From Streptomyces rubiginosohelvolus (GTDB lineage: Bacteria; Actinomycetota; Actinomycetes; Streptomycetales; Streptomycetaceae), in the NCBI RefSeq assembly GCF_014649875.1, contig NZ_BMTW01000007.1:204818-268817 (forward strand): a stretch of DNA of 64,000 bases. The letters are read 5' to 3'. A program made the position numbers and the translations under genes. Each line of letters starts with the position of its first letter. Position 1 is the stretch's first letter. This document shows positions 52,087-60,513 of the stretch, piece after piece. The notes under the pieces were generated by a model that ran no database searches, was not told where the DNA came from, and was given only the letters and a program-made list of their open reading frames with translations.

Positions 52087-52671
52087 GTGAAGGAAGCCGT
52101 ACACATCAGTGGGGTGCCCTCGCCCGGTCCCGATCTCCAGGAGCTCCTGGTGCGGGTCGCGCGGGGCGACCAGGACGCGTTCGCCTCGGTGTACGACGCG
52201 GTGAGCGGGCCCGTCCTCGGCCTGGTGCGCAGTGTCCTCCGCGACCCGGCGCAGTCGGAGGAGGTGGCGCAGGAGGTGCTGGTGGAGGTGTGGCGCACCG
52301 CGCCCCGCTTCCAGGCCTCCCGGGGCAGCGCGATGAACTGGGTGCTGACCCTGGCCCACCACCGGGCCGTCGACCGGGTCCGCTCGGCCGAGGCGGCCGC
52401 CGCCCGGGAGCACAAGGCGGCACTGCTGGAGCGGACGCCCGCCTTCGACGAAGTGTCCGAACAGGTCGAGACCCGGCTGGAGAGAGAACAGGTACGGCGC
52501 TGTATGCGCACCCTGTCCGAGCTGCAACGGGAGTCGGTGACCCTCGCCTACTACCGGGGCCTGACCTACCGCGAGGTCTCCGAACTCCTCTCCGTGCCGC
52601 TCGGCACGATCAAGACACGACTCCGCGACGGCCTCATCCGGCTGCGCGACTGCCTGGGGGTGAGCGCATGA
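52087..52671 (+). CDS. sigK: ECF sigma factor SigK
   Basis: 194 aa. Region 2 (VARGDQDAFASVYDAVSGPV; QSEEVAQEVLVEVWRTAPRF; NWVLTLAHHRAVDRVRS) and region 4 (LSELQRESVTLAYYRGLTYR, EVSELLSVPLGTIKTRLRDG) are complete, with no extra domains. It directs RNA polymerase to stress genes when released by its anti-sigma factor. The GTG start has GGAGG 8 bases upstream. It overlaps rskA by four bases (ATGA) and is preceded by its own promoter motif. The SigK name rests on similarity and on the mycobacterial-type neighbourhood. Confidence 0.93.
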   Translation: MKEAVHISGVPSPGPDLQELLVRVARGDQDAFASVYDAVSGPVLGLVRSVLRDPAQSEEVAQEVLVEVWRTAPRFQASRGSAMNWVLTLAHHRAVDRVRSAEAAAAREHKAALLERTPAFDEVSEQVETRLEREQVRRCMRTLSELQRESVTLAYYRGLTYREVSELLSVPLGTIKTRLRDGLIRLRDCLGVSA

Positions 52672-53420
52672 GCACGGCCGAACTACACACGCTGACCGGG
52701 GCCTATGCCCTGCATGCGCTGCCGGATTCCGAGCAGCGGGCGTTCGAGAGGCATCTGGAGGACTGCGAGGCCTGCTCCCAGGAGGTGCGGGAGCTGTCGG
52801 CCACCGCCGCCCGGCTCGGTCTCGCCGTCGCCGAGCCCTCGCCGCGCGACCTGCGCGAGAGGGTGCTGCGGGAGATCACGACCGTACGCCAGGAGGCTCC
52901 GGCGCACGGCAGACGTGAACGGACCGGCGGGCGGGGGCGCACCGGACGGTGGTCCGGCTACGCGCTCGCCGCCTGCGTCGCGGCGGCCGCCGCCTTCGGC
53001 GGGGTCGCGGTCTGGCAGAACCAGCTCGCCCAGGACGCGCGGCAGGAGGCGAACCAGGCGCAGCGGCAGAACGAGCAGCTGGCGCAGGTGCTTTCGGCCC
53101 CCGACGCGAAGACCTCGTCGGGCGAGCTGACGGGCGGGGCCCGTGGCACCGTCGTCGTCTCGCAGAGCCAGAACCGCGCGGTGTTCCTGGCCTCGGGGAT
53201 GGCTCCGCCGCCGAGCGGCAAGGTCTACCAGCTCTGGTACAACGACGAGGGCACGATGCGCTCGGCCGGACTGATGGACCCGAAGGCGGGCGACGACGCG
53301 GTCCTGCTGGACGGGCCGGTGGACCGGGCGTCCGGGATGGGCATCACGGTCGAGCCCGCCGGTGGCTCCGCCGAACCGACCTCGGATCCGGTGGCGCTGA
53401 TGGACTTCCCGACCGCCTGA
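52668..53420 (+). CDS. rskA: anti-sigma-K factor RskA
   Basis: 250 aa. The cytosolic N-terminus has a zinc-binding anti-sigma motif H29-x3-C33-x2-C36 (FERHLEDCEACSQEV), then a Gly/Arg linker, one membrane helix (GYALAACVAAAAAFGGVAVW, about 105-125), a Gln-rich stalk and an extracellular RskA domain (GKVYQLWYNDEGTMRSAGLM). The family holds SigK at the membrane and releases it after regulated proteolysis. Translation is coupled to sigK. Confidence 0.94.
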   Translation: MSTAELHTLTGAYALHALPDSEQRAFERHLEDCEACSQEVRELSATAARLGLAVAEPSPRDLRERVLREITTVRQEAPAHGRRERTGGRGRTGRWSGYALAACVAAAAAFGGVAVWQNQLAQDARQEANQAQRQNEQLAQVLSAPDAKTSSGELTGGARGTVVVSQSQNRAVFLASGMAPPPSGKVYQLWYNDEGTMRSAGLMDPKAGDDAVLLDGPVDRASGMGITVEPAGGSAEPTSDPVALMDFPTA

Positions 53421-53458
53421 CGTCTCACCGATGAGTACCGCAAGGGAGCACCCGTTCC

Positions 53459-54829
53459 ATGAGTAGTGTCGCGGTGGTGCTGTTCACCTCCGACCTGCGT
53501 CTGCACGACAATCCGGTGCTGCGTGCCGCCCTGCGGGACGCGGACGAGGTCGTCCCGCTGTTCGTGCGGGACGACGCCGTCCACCGGGCCGGGTTCGACG
53601 CGCCCAACCGGCTGGCGTTCCTCGCGGACTGCCTGGCGGACCTGGACGCCGGACTCCGTGACCGCGACGGCAGACTGATCGTCCGCAGGGGCGGGACGGC
53701 CCGCGAGGTGAAACGGGTCGTCGAGGAGACCGGGGCGGAATCCGTGCACATCGCCGCCGGGGTCAGCGGGTACGCGGCACAGCGCGAGGAACGCATCCGG
53801 GAGGCCCTGGCGGGCACCGGCTGCGATCTGCGCGTCCATGACGCGGTGGTCACCGCGCTCGCCCCGGGCCGGGTGGTCCCGACGGGCGGCAAGGACCACT
53901 TCGCGGTGTTCACCCCGTACTTCCGCCGTTGGGAGGCGGAGGGAGTACGGGGCACACTGACCGCTCCCCGCACGGTCCGGGTGCCCGACGGCGTGTCCGG
54001 CGACGCGCTCCCGGACCGGGACACCATCAAGAACCTCTCCCCCGGCCTCGCACGGGGCGGCGAGAAGGCGGGCCGCAAGCTGGTGACGTCCTGGCTGCAC
54101 GGCCCCATGGCCGACTACGAGGACGGCCACGACGACCTGGCCGGCGACGCGACCTCCCGGCTCTCCCCGCATCTGCACTTCGGCACGGTCTCCGCCGCCG
54201 AACTGGCCAACCGGGCACGCGAGAAGGGCGGCCCCGGCGGTGAGGCGTTCGTGCGCCAGCTGGCCTGGCGCGACTTCCACCACCAGGTCCTCGCGGCCCG
54301 CCACGACGCCTCCTGGTCCGACTACCGGCCGCGGCACGACCGCTGGCGCTCGGACGAGGACGAGATCGACGCCTGGAGGACGGGGCACACCGGCTATCCG
54401 CTGGTGGACGCGGCGATGCGGCAACTCGCGCACGAGGGCTGGATGCACAACCGGGGCCGGATGCTGGCCGCGAGCTTCCTCACGAAGACGCTGTACGTGG
54501 ACTGGCGGGTGGGCGCCCGGCACTTCCTGGACCTGCTGGTCGACGGGGACATGGCGAACAACCAGCTGAACTGGCAGTGGGTGGCGGGCACCGGCACGGA
54601 CACCCGCCCCAACCGGATCCTCAACCCGGTGATCCAGGGCAAGCGCTTCGACCCGGACGGCGCCTACGTACGGCGGTGGGTGCCGGAGCTGGCGGAGGTG
54701 AAGGGGTCCGCGATTCACGAGCCCTGGAAGCTGGCGGGCCCGGACCGGGCGGGCGTCGACTATCCCGACCCGGTGGTGGACCTGGCCGAGGCGCGGTCCC
54801 GCTTCGAACGCGCCCGTGGCCTGGGCTGA
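53459..54829 (+). CDS. phr: deoxyribodipyrimidine photolyase
   Basis: 456 aa. An N-terminal photolyase alpha/beta domain (VVLFTSDLRLHDNPVLRAAL) is joined to the FAD-binding helical domain (ATSRLSPHLHFGTVSAAELA; QLAWRDFHHQVLAARHD; WMHNRGRMLAASFLTKTLYV; ANNQLNWQWVAGTGTDTRPN). It repairs cyclobutane pyrimidine dimers with blue light. It starts 38 bases after rskA with no promoter of its own visible, so it is probably co-expressed with sigK. Photolyase also belongs to the ChrR/RpoE singlet-oxygen regulon of Rhodobacter. Confidence 0.95.
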   Translation: MSSVAVVLFTSDLRLHDNPVLRAALRDADEVVPLFVRDDAVHRAGFDAPNRLAFLADCLADLDAGLRDRDGRLIVRRGGTAREVKRVVEETGAESVHIAAGVSGYAAQREERIREALAGTGCDLRVHDAVVTALAPGRVVPTGGKDHFAVFTPYFRRWEAEGVRGTLTAPRTVRVPDGVSGDALPDRDTIKNLSPGLARGGEKAGRKLVTSWLHGPMADYEDGHDDLAGDATSRLSPHLHFGTVSAAELANRAREKGGPGGEAFVRQLAWRDFHHQVLAARHDASWSDYRPRHDRWRSDEDEIDAWRTGHTGYPLVDAAMRQLAHEGWMHNRGRMLAASFLTKTLYVDWRVGARHFLDLLVDGDMANNQLNWQWVAGTGTDTRPNRILNPVIQGKRFDPDGAYVRRWVPELAEVKGSAIHEPWKLAGPDRAGVDYPDPVVDLAEARSRFERARGLG

Positions 54830-54841
54830 CCCGTACGACCC

Positions 54842-54883
54842 GGAAGGGGCCTGTTCCGCGCGGCTGCGGAACAGGCCCCTTCC
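54842..54883. terminator. bidirectional terminator, 18-bp perfect stem
   Basis: GGAAGGGGCCTGTTCCGC pairs with GCGGAACAGGCCCCTTCC around GCGGCT. It separates the sigK-rskA-phr unit from the convergent lipid operon. Confidence 0.9.
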
Positions 54884-54889
54884 CGTTTC

Positions 54890-55693
54890 TCACACCCGGC
54901 GTGGTGGCCTCGGAAAGAAGCCGCTCGTCCGGGCCATGTAGGCGTCGAAGCCCGGCCGGTCGGCCATATGACGCTCCAGCAGGGCCGCGCCGCTGCCCTT
55001 GGTCAGCAGGAAGCTCATCACCAGCGGGGCGACGACGGTGGCGGCAGCGGCGGCCGGCGCCTGGCAGACGAAGAGGAAGAGGCCCCACCAGACGCAGAAG
55101 TCGCCGAAGTAGTTCGGATGGCGGGTCCAGGACCACAGCCCTCGGTCCATGATCTTCCCCTTGTTGGCGGGGTCGGCCTTGAACCGGGCGAGCTGGGCGT
55201 CACCGATCGCCTCGAAGGCCAGCCCGACCGCCCACAGCAGCACCCCCGCCCAGGTCCACCAGGCGAGCGGCGCGGTGAGGTACTGCGCGGCCTGGACCGG
55301 GAGCGAGACGAGCCAGACCAGCGCGCCCTGGAGGAGATACACCTTGCGCAGGGCGTACAGCTGGGGGTTGCCGGGGGCCTTGGCCAGCATCTTCTCGTAA
55401 CGCGGGTCCTCTCCGTGCCCCTTCCCGCGCCGCCCGATGTGGATCGCGAGGCGCAGCCCCCAGATCACGGTCAGGGCGGTGACGAGCAGCCGGCGGGCGT
55501 CGTCGCCCTCGCCCGCCGAGAGGCCGTAGGAGACCAGCGCGACGGCGGCGAACCCGATGCCCCAGGCGACGTCGACGATCCGGTGCACGCCCTTCTTCAG
55601 GGCGACGGCGAAGGTGACGAGCATGACGCCGAGGGCGGCGACGGCCGCGCCCGCGAGCCCGCTCGCGAACGCGGCCCAGGCGAAGCCGCTCAC
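54890..55693 (-). CDS. DUF1295 membrane oxidoreductase
   Basis: 267 aa with about six membrane helices. The DUF1295/steroid-reductase-like C-terminus is clear: GLWSWTRHPNYFGDFCVWWG, then a last helix and LERHMADRPGFDAYMARTSG. In this fold the R-H-P-N-Y region binds NADPH, so it is probably a reductase of a membrane lipid intermediate. It is the last gene of the five-gene operon; the GTG start overlaps the preceding stop (GTGA). It corresponds in order to Rv0446c of M. tuberculosis. Confidence 0.9.
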   Translation of the reverse strand: MSGFAWAAFASGLAGAAVAALGVMLVTFAVALKKGVHRIVDVAWGIGFAAVALVSYGLSAGEGDDARRLLVTALTVIWGLRLAIHIGRRGKGHGEDPRYEKMLAKAPGNPQLYALRKVYLLQGALVWLVSLPVQAAQYLTAPLAWWTWAGVLLWAVGLAFEAIGDAQLARFKADPANKGKIMDRGLWSWTRHPNYFGDFCVWWGLFLFVCQAPAAAAATVVAPLVMSFLLTKGSGAALLERHMADRPGFDAYMARTSGFFPRPPRRV

Positions 55694-57042
55694 CGCTTCT
55701 CCTCCGGCCCGTCCGGTGCGTACCAGTCGCGCCGGGTGGCGGGCATCGCGGCGGAGCCGACCGGGTCGGGCCGTACGGACAGGATCTGGTCGACGCCCAT
55801 GCGCCGCTCCTCGAACGCGAGGGCGCCGCCGACGAGATAGAGCCGCCACACCCGCGCGGTCTCCTCCCCCACCATGGCGACGAACTCCGCCCAGCGCTCC
55901 TCCAGGGTGCGCCGCCAGGCCTCCACCGTCCACACGTAGTGCTCGCGCAGGGATTCGACGTCGCGGACCTCCAGCCCCGAGCCCTCCAGCAGGGCGACGG
56001 TCTCGCCGAGCGGCCGCATGTGCATGTCGGGGGCGATGTAGGACTCGATGAACGCGCCGCCGCCGGGGGCGGTCGTCCCCCGGGACATCTGCTGGACCAT
56101 GGCCCGGCCCTGCGGCCGGAGGGCGTCGTGCAGGATCCGGGTGAACGCCGGATACTCGGCGTCCCCGACGTGTTCGCCCATCTCGATGGTGGAGACGGCG
56201 TCGTACGCGCCCCGGGTCCCGGGCCGCTCCGCGATGTCCCGGTAGTCGATGTTCAGCACCTCGACGAGGTCGTCGAGACCGCGTGCCGTGACCTGCTTGC
56301 GTACGTGCGCGGCCTGTTCGGCGGCGAGGGTGACGGCGGTGACGCGGACGCCGTGGCGCTCGGCCGCGTACAGGGTCAGCGAACCCCAGCCGCAGCCGAT
56401 GTCCAGCAGCCGTGCGCCGGGCCGCAGTCCGAGCTTGCGGCAGATCAGCTCCAGCTTGTCGCGCTGGGCGTCCGCCGGGCCGTAGTCGGGTGCGTCGCTG
56501 GTCCAGTAGCCGCAGGAGTACGCCATCGTCTCGTCGAGGAGCAGGGCGTAGAAGGCGTTGGACAGGTCGTAGTGGTGGCTGATCGCCGCCCGGTCCCGGG
56601 CCTTGCTGTGCAGTTCCCCGCGCAGTCCCGCGCGGGCGGCGGGCACCGGCGGCCGGGGGCCGACCGCGCCGAGGCGCAGGGCGAGGCCGGCCGCTTTGAC
56701 GCGGTCGGCGAGGGCGGGGGCGGGTGCGGTGAGGCCGCGTTCACGTACGGCGCGACGCATGGCGCGCAGCCCGTCGCCGAGGTCGGCGTCGAGGTCGATG
56801 TCCCCGGTGATGTAGGCCTCGGCGAGGCCGAGTTCGCCCGGCTCCCACAGCAGGCGGCGCAGGGCTCTGCGGGTCCGCACATGGACGGTGGGGGCGTCGC
56901 GGGGCCCGGTCTCGCTGCCGTCCCACATCCGTACCCGGACCGGCAGTCCGCCGCCGAGGAACCGCTCGATCAGCGGTTCGACGCGCTGGGCGGCCCCGGT
57001 CGGGGTGCGCCGGGCGGGCGGCCTGGTGGCGGAGGTGGTCAC
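55690..57042 (-). CDS. cyclopropane-fatty-acid-synthase-family methyltransferase
   Basis: 450 aa. An N-terminal 130-residue domain (RMWDGSETGPRDAPTVHVRT; WEPGELGLAEAYITGDIDLD) precedes a SAM methyltransferase fold with ISHHYDLSNAFYALLLDETM, motif I LLDIGCGWGSLTLYAAERHG and STIEMGEHVG. It transfers a methyl or methylene group from SAM to an unsaturated acyl chain in phospholipid. It differs clearly from the neighbouring UfaA1-like enzyme, so the two probably act at different steps or on different substrates. The start and end overlap neighbours as GTGA. Confidence 0.93.
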   Translation of the reverse strand: MTTSATRPPARRTPTGAAQRVEPLIERFLGGGLPVRVRMWDGSETGPRDAPTVHVRTRRALRRLLWEPGELGLAEAYITGDIDLDADLGDGLRAMRRAVRERGLTAPAPALADRVKAAGLALRLGAVGPRPPVPAARAGLRGELHSKARDRAAISHHYDLSNAFYALLLDETMAYSCGYWTSDAPDYGPADAQRDKLELICRKLGLRPGARLLDIGCGWGSLTLYAAERHGVRVTAVTLAAEQAAHVRKQVTARGLDDLVEVLNIDYRDIAERPGTRGAYDAVSTIEMGEHVGDAEYPAFTRILHDALRPQGRAMVQQMSRGTTAPGGGAFIESYIAPDMHMRPLGETVALLEGSGLEVRDVESLREHYVWTVEAWRRTLEERWAEFVAMVGEETARVWRLYLVGGALAFEERRMGVDQILSVRPDPVGSAAMPATRRDWYAPDGPEEKR

Positions 57043-58304
57043 GCGGTCTCCTCACGGGTCAGCAGCAGTTGCTGCACATCGAGATAGCCGGAGCGGAAGC
57101 CCGCTTCGGAGTAGGCGAGGTAGAAGGTCCACATCCGGCGGAAGACGGCGTCGAAGCCGAGGGCGTCGACCTCGGCGGTCCGCTCGGTGAACCGCTCCCG
57201 CCACAGCCGGAGCGTCTCGGCGTAGTGCGCGCCGAACCGGATGCGCTGGGTGGTGCGCAGCCGGGTGTGGCCGGTGGTGATCCGCTCGACGGCCTCGGTG
57301 GAGGGCAGCAGTCCGCCGGGGAAGATGTACTTACTGATCCAGGTGTACGTGGAGCGACTGACGCGCAGTCGGTCGTCGGGCATGGTGATGGCCTGGAGGG
57401 CGACCCGGCCGCCGGGGGCGAGCAGCCGGTCGAGCGTCTGGAAGTAGACCGGCCAGAACTCCTCGCCGACCGCCTCGATCATCTCGACGCTGACGATGGC
57501 GTCGTAGTCGCCCGTGACATGGCGGTAGTCGCTCAGCCGTACCTCGACGCGGTCCTCGAACCCGGCTTCGCGGATGCGGGCCCGGGCCAGTTCGCGCTGT
57601 TCGGCGGAGAGGGTGACGGTGGTGACCCGGGCGCCGCGGGCGGCCGCGCGGATGGCCAGTTCGCCCCAGCCGGTGCCGATCTCCAGCAGCCGGGTGCCGT
57701 CGGTGACCCCGGCGGCGTCGAGCAGCCGGTCGATCTTGCGGTGCTGGGCGGCGGGCAGCAGGTCGTGCTCGGCGGGGAAGCCGCGGAAGACGGCGGAGGA
57801 GTAGGAGAGCGTCTCGTCGAGGAAGAGGGCGAAGAGCTCGTTGGACAGGTCGTAGTGGTGGCTGATGTTGTCCCGCGAGCCCTCGGGGGTGTTCATCTGC
57901 GCGGCGGGCCTGCGCAGATGCCAGATGCCGCGCAGGCGTTGCAGGGAGCGGGGGACGAGGTCGGCGGCGTTGTCGGCGAGGACGGTCAGCACGGCGACGA
58001 GGTCGGGGGCGTCCCACTCGCCGGCCATGTAGGACTCGCCGAAGCCGATGAGTCCGCTCGCCCCGATCCGCCGGAAGAAGGCGTCGGGGTCGCGGATGTC
58101 CATGAGCGGCCCGCCGAGGCCGATGTCGCCTTGGCCCGCGAGCCGGGCGCGGAGGGGAAGCCCGCCGAGCGCGCGGCGGACGATGCGTTCGGCGACGGCG
58201 GTCCGGGCGCGGGAGACCCGGGGCAGGGTGACGATGTCGGGCCAGCGTTCCGGGTCGGTCCCGGGGGTGTGCTCTGCCGGCAGCGCCGAGGTGGGAGCGG
58301 TCAC
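57039..58304 (-). CDS. UfaA1-like fatty acid methyltransferase
   Basis: 421 aa. Signatures SGLIGFGESYMAGEWDAPDL, NISHHYDLSNELFALFLDET, motif I LLEIGTGWGELAIRAAARGA, VSVEMIEAVGEEFW, YIFPGGLLPSTEAVERIT and the end YLAYSEAGFRSGYLDVQQLL closely follow M. tuberculosis UfaA1 (Rv0447c). UfaA1 methylates oleoyl chains toward tuberculostearic acid. With the FAD/DUF1295 genes it could make 10-methyl, methylene or furan-type acyl chains. Both ends overlap neighbours by four bases (GTGA). Confidence 0.93.
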   Translation of the reverse strand: MTAPTSALPAEHTPGTDPERWPDIVTLPRVSRARTAVAERIVRRALGGLPLRARLAGQGDIGLGGPLMDIRDPDAFFRRIGASGLIGFGESYMAGEWDAPDLVAVLTVLADNAADLVPRSLQRLRGIWHLRRPAAQMNTPEGSRDNISHHYDLSNELFALFLDETLSYSSAVFRGFPAEHDLLPAAQHRKIDRLLDAAGVTDGTRLLEIGTGWGELAIRAAARGARVTTVTLSAEQRELARARIREAGFEDRVEVRLSDYRHVTGDYDAIVSVEMIEAVGEEFWPVYFQTLDRLLAPGGRVALQAITMPDDRLRVSRSTYTWISKYIFPGGLLPSTEAVERITTGHTRLRTTQRIRFGAHYAETLRLWRERFTERTAEVDALGFDAVFRRMWTFYLAYSEAGFRSGYLDVQQLLLTREETA

Positions 58305-59023
58305 TGCATGCCTTCCTGTGTGCGGTGCGGGGGACGGGGTTGCACGGGGAGTCCGCGCAGATAGAGCCGGATGCCGTGCAGGCGGATCGCGGCGGAGACA
58401 AGGACGGTGGAGAGGGGGTGGCGCACGGCGAGGCGCACCAGCTCCCGGGAGGTGGCCGGGCGGCGGGCGCCCCGTACGGTCGCGGTGAACGGGCGCGCCC
58501 CCTCACGCTCCAGGTGGACGCTCAGGTCGAGCCGGGACCCGGGTTCGGGCAGCCGCATCCGGTAGCCGCCGTCCACGGGGAAGAACGGCGAGACGTAGAA
58601 CTCCTTGCCGGTCACGGCACGGTGATTCCCGTCGGGACGCAGGAGATAGCCGTGCCGTCCGCCGTACGTGTTGTGCACCTCGGCGACGACGCAGAGGGGA
58701 CTGCCGTCGGCGCGGTGGCACCAGTAGACGGTGATCGGGTTGAAGACGTACCCGAACACCCGGGCCTGGGTGAGCATGGTGACGGTGCCGTCGCCCAGCT
58801 CCACGCCCCGGGCCCGCAGGAAACGCTCGAGACCGGCCCGGATGGTGGGGGCGGTGCCGCCGAAGTGGTCACGGGGGTCGAACCGGGCCAGCGGCCGCAG
58901 GGCGCGCGGCAGCTCGGGCGGCCGGTCGGGGTCGATGAGCCACAGGTAGGTCCGGTGCCGGAGCGCGTACTTCGTCGGCCGGTTCCGTACGTGCGTGATG
59001 GTGCACGGGTAGAGGGCGTTCAC
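58301..59023 (-). CDS. DUF1365 protein
   Basis: 240 aa: ALYPCTITHVRNRPTKYALR, YLWLIDPDRPPELPRALRPL, VTMLTQARVFGYVFNPITVY and a C-terminal YVSPFFPVDGGYRMRLPEPG. These are family hallmarks of DUF1365, always next to CFA-type methyltransferases and an FAD oxidoreductase (Rv0448c in M. tuberculosis). The biochemical role is unproven. The GTG at 59023 overlaps the oxidoreductase stop (GTGA); another in-frame GTG lies three bases upstream. Confidence 0.9.
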   Translation of the reverse strand: MNALYPCTITHVRNRPTKYALRHRTYLWLIDPDRPPELPRALRPLARFDPRDHFGGTAPTIRAGLERFLRARGVELGDGTVTMLTQARVFGYVFNPITVYWCHRADGSPLCVVAEVHNTYGGRHGYLLRPDGNHRAVTGKEFYVSPFFPVDGGYRMRLPEPGSRLDLSVHLEREGARPFTATVRGARRPATSRELVRLAVRHPLSTVLVSAAIRLHGIRLYLRGLPVQPRPPHRTQEGMQ

Positions 59024-60294
59024 CACCTCACCCCCAGGGCGGCGGCGGCCTCGACCCCCGAACGGCAGCCGTCCTCGTGGAAGCCCCAGCCGTGGTACGC
59101 CCCCGCGTAGGCGGTGACGGGGCCGGACAGGGTGTGCAGCCGGGACTGGGCCGCGACCGACTCCGGGGTGTAGACGGGGTGCTCGTAGACCATGCGGGCG
59201 CGGACGGTGTCCGGGTCGACCCGGTCGGCGCCGTTCAGCGTCACGACGAACGTGTCCGGGGCGTCGAGCCGCTGGAGCCGGTTCATGTCGTAGCTCACGG
59301 TCACCCGGTCGGCGTCGGCGGCGCACGAGGGCATCAGGTAGTTCCAGGACGCGCGGGCGCCCCGGGCGCGCGGCAGCAGCGTGGTGTCCGTGTGCAGCAG
59401 CGTCGGGTTGCGGGAGTACCGGAACGCGCCGAGCGTGCTGCGCTCGGCGTCGGTCGGATCGGCGAGCATCCGCAGCGCCTGGTCGGGGTGGGTGGCGATG
59501 ACGACGGAGTCGTACGGGGTGGTCGTGCCGTCCTCGGTGGTGATGTCGACGCCGTCCGCGTGCCGGGTGATGGCGCGGACCGGGGTCGCGGTGTGCACGG
59601 CGGCGAGCTGCTTGACGACGAGGTCGACGTAGGCGCGCGACCCGCCGGTGACGGTGCGCCAGACCGGGGAGTTCCCGATGGTGAGCATGCCGTGGTGGTC
59701 GAGGAAGCGGAAGAGATAGCGGGCCGGGTAGCGCAGGGCGGTGACCGGGTCGCAGGACCAGACGGCGGAGACCATGGGCGTCAGGAAGTGGGCGTGGAAG
59801 TACGGCGAGAAGCGCCCGCGCCGGGCGAACTCCCCCAGCGTCATCCCGCTCGCCCCGCTCTCCGGCAGCGCCAGCAGGGCCCGGGCGGCACGGTGGAAGC
59901 GCGGCACCTCGGCGAGCATCCGCAGATAGGGGCCGCGCACGGCGGAGCGCGGCTGCGCGAAGAGCCCGGCGGGACCCCGGGCTCCGGCGTACTCCAGACC
60001 GCAGCCCTCGCAGCGTACGGACATCGACATCTCGGACTCCTGGGTGGCGACGCCCAGTTCGTCGAAGAGCCGCAGCAGGTGGGGGTAGGTCCGCCGGTTG
60101 TGCACGATGAACCCGGAGTCGACACGGTGCACCCGCCCGTCGGACGCGGCCAGATCATGGGTGTGGGCGTGGCCGCCGACGCGGTCGTCCGCTTCGAAGA
60201 GCGTCACCTCATGAGCGTCGCGGAGAACATGGGCGGCGGTCAGTCCCGCCACTCCGGCCCCCACCACGGCCGTGCGCCGCCGTTCCCCTGCCAT
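59020..60294 (-). CDS. FAD-dependent amine-oxidase-like oxidoreductase
   Basis: 424 aa. The N-terminal FAD motif is GAGVAG at 12-17 (AVVGAGVAGLTAAHVLRDA) with EADDRVGGHAHTHDL next, then MVSAVWSCDPVTALRYPARY and the C-terminal GAYHGWGFHEDGCRSGVEAA that closes the FAD site. It is the family of Rv0449c and of the desaturase-like enzymes of methylated or furan fatty acid pathways. First gene of the five-gene operon, with a SigK-type promoter 60 bases upstream of its ATG. Confidence 0.93.
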   Translation of the reverse strand: MAGERRRTAVVGAGVAGLTAAHVLRDAHEVTLFEADDRVGGHAHTHDLAASDGRVHRVDSGFIVHNRRTYPHLLRLFDELGVATQESEMSMSVRCEGCGLEYAGARGPAGLFAQPRSAVRGPYLRMLAEVPRFHRAARALLALPESGASGMTLGEFARRGRFSPYFHAHFLTPMVSAVWSCDPVTALRYPARYLFRFLDHHGMLTIGNSPVWRTVTGGSRAYVDLVVKQLAAVHTATPVRAITRHADGVDITTEDGTTTPYDSVVIATHPDQALRMLADPTDAERSTLGAFRYSRNPTLLHTDTTLLPRARGARASWNYLMPSCAADADRVTVSYDMNRLQRLDAPDTFVVTLNGADRVDPDTVRARMVYEHPVYTPESVAAQSRLHTLSGPVTAYAGAYHGWGFHEDGCRSGVEAAAALGVRW

Positions 60295-60353
60295 TCCGGC
60301 TCCCTCCGGTTCTTCCGCCTGGTCGGAGCGCTGCTGAAGCGCCCCTCACGTGG

Positions 60354-60384
60354 CATTCGTGGCCGGTGGCCGAATGGATTGGTC
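60354..60384 (-). promoter_or_regulatory. proposed SigK promoter of the lipid operon
   Basis: On the minus strand, GACCAATCC (60384-60376), 16 bases, CGAATG (60359-60354). Identical -35 and near-identical -10 to the sigK promoter at the same spacing. It drives the FAD oxidoreductase and the four coupled genes. Confidence 0.75.
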
Positions 60385-60425
60385 GATCACCGAATCTGCT
60401 CCGAACGGGTGAATGAAGGGGCCGG

Positions 60426-60457
60426 GACCAATCCGCCGGCCATCCCGGCGCCGAACC
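60426..60457 (+). promoter_or_regulatory. proposed SigK promoter of the fasciclin gene
   Basis: GACCAATCC (60426-60434), 17 bases, CGAACC (60452-60457). It lies back to back with the lipid-operon promoter, 41 bases apart, and 56 bases before the fasciclin ATG. Confidence 0.7.
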
Positions 60458-60513
60458 CCCTGTGTCAGGACACACCGCTCTCAGCACGACCCTCCCGATC
60501 CAGGAGAAACGCC

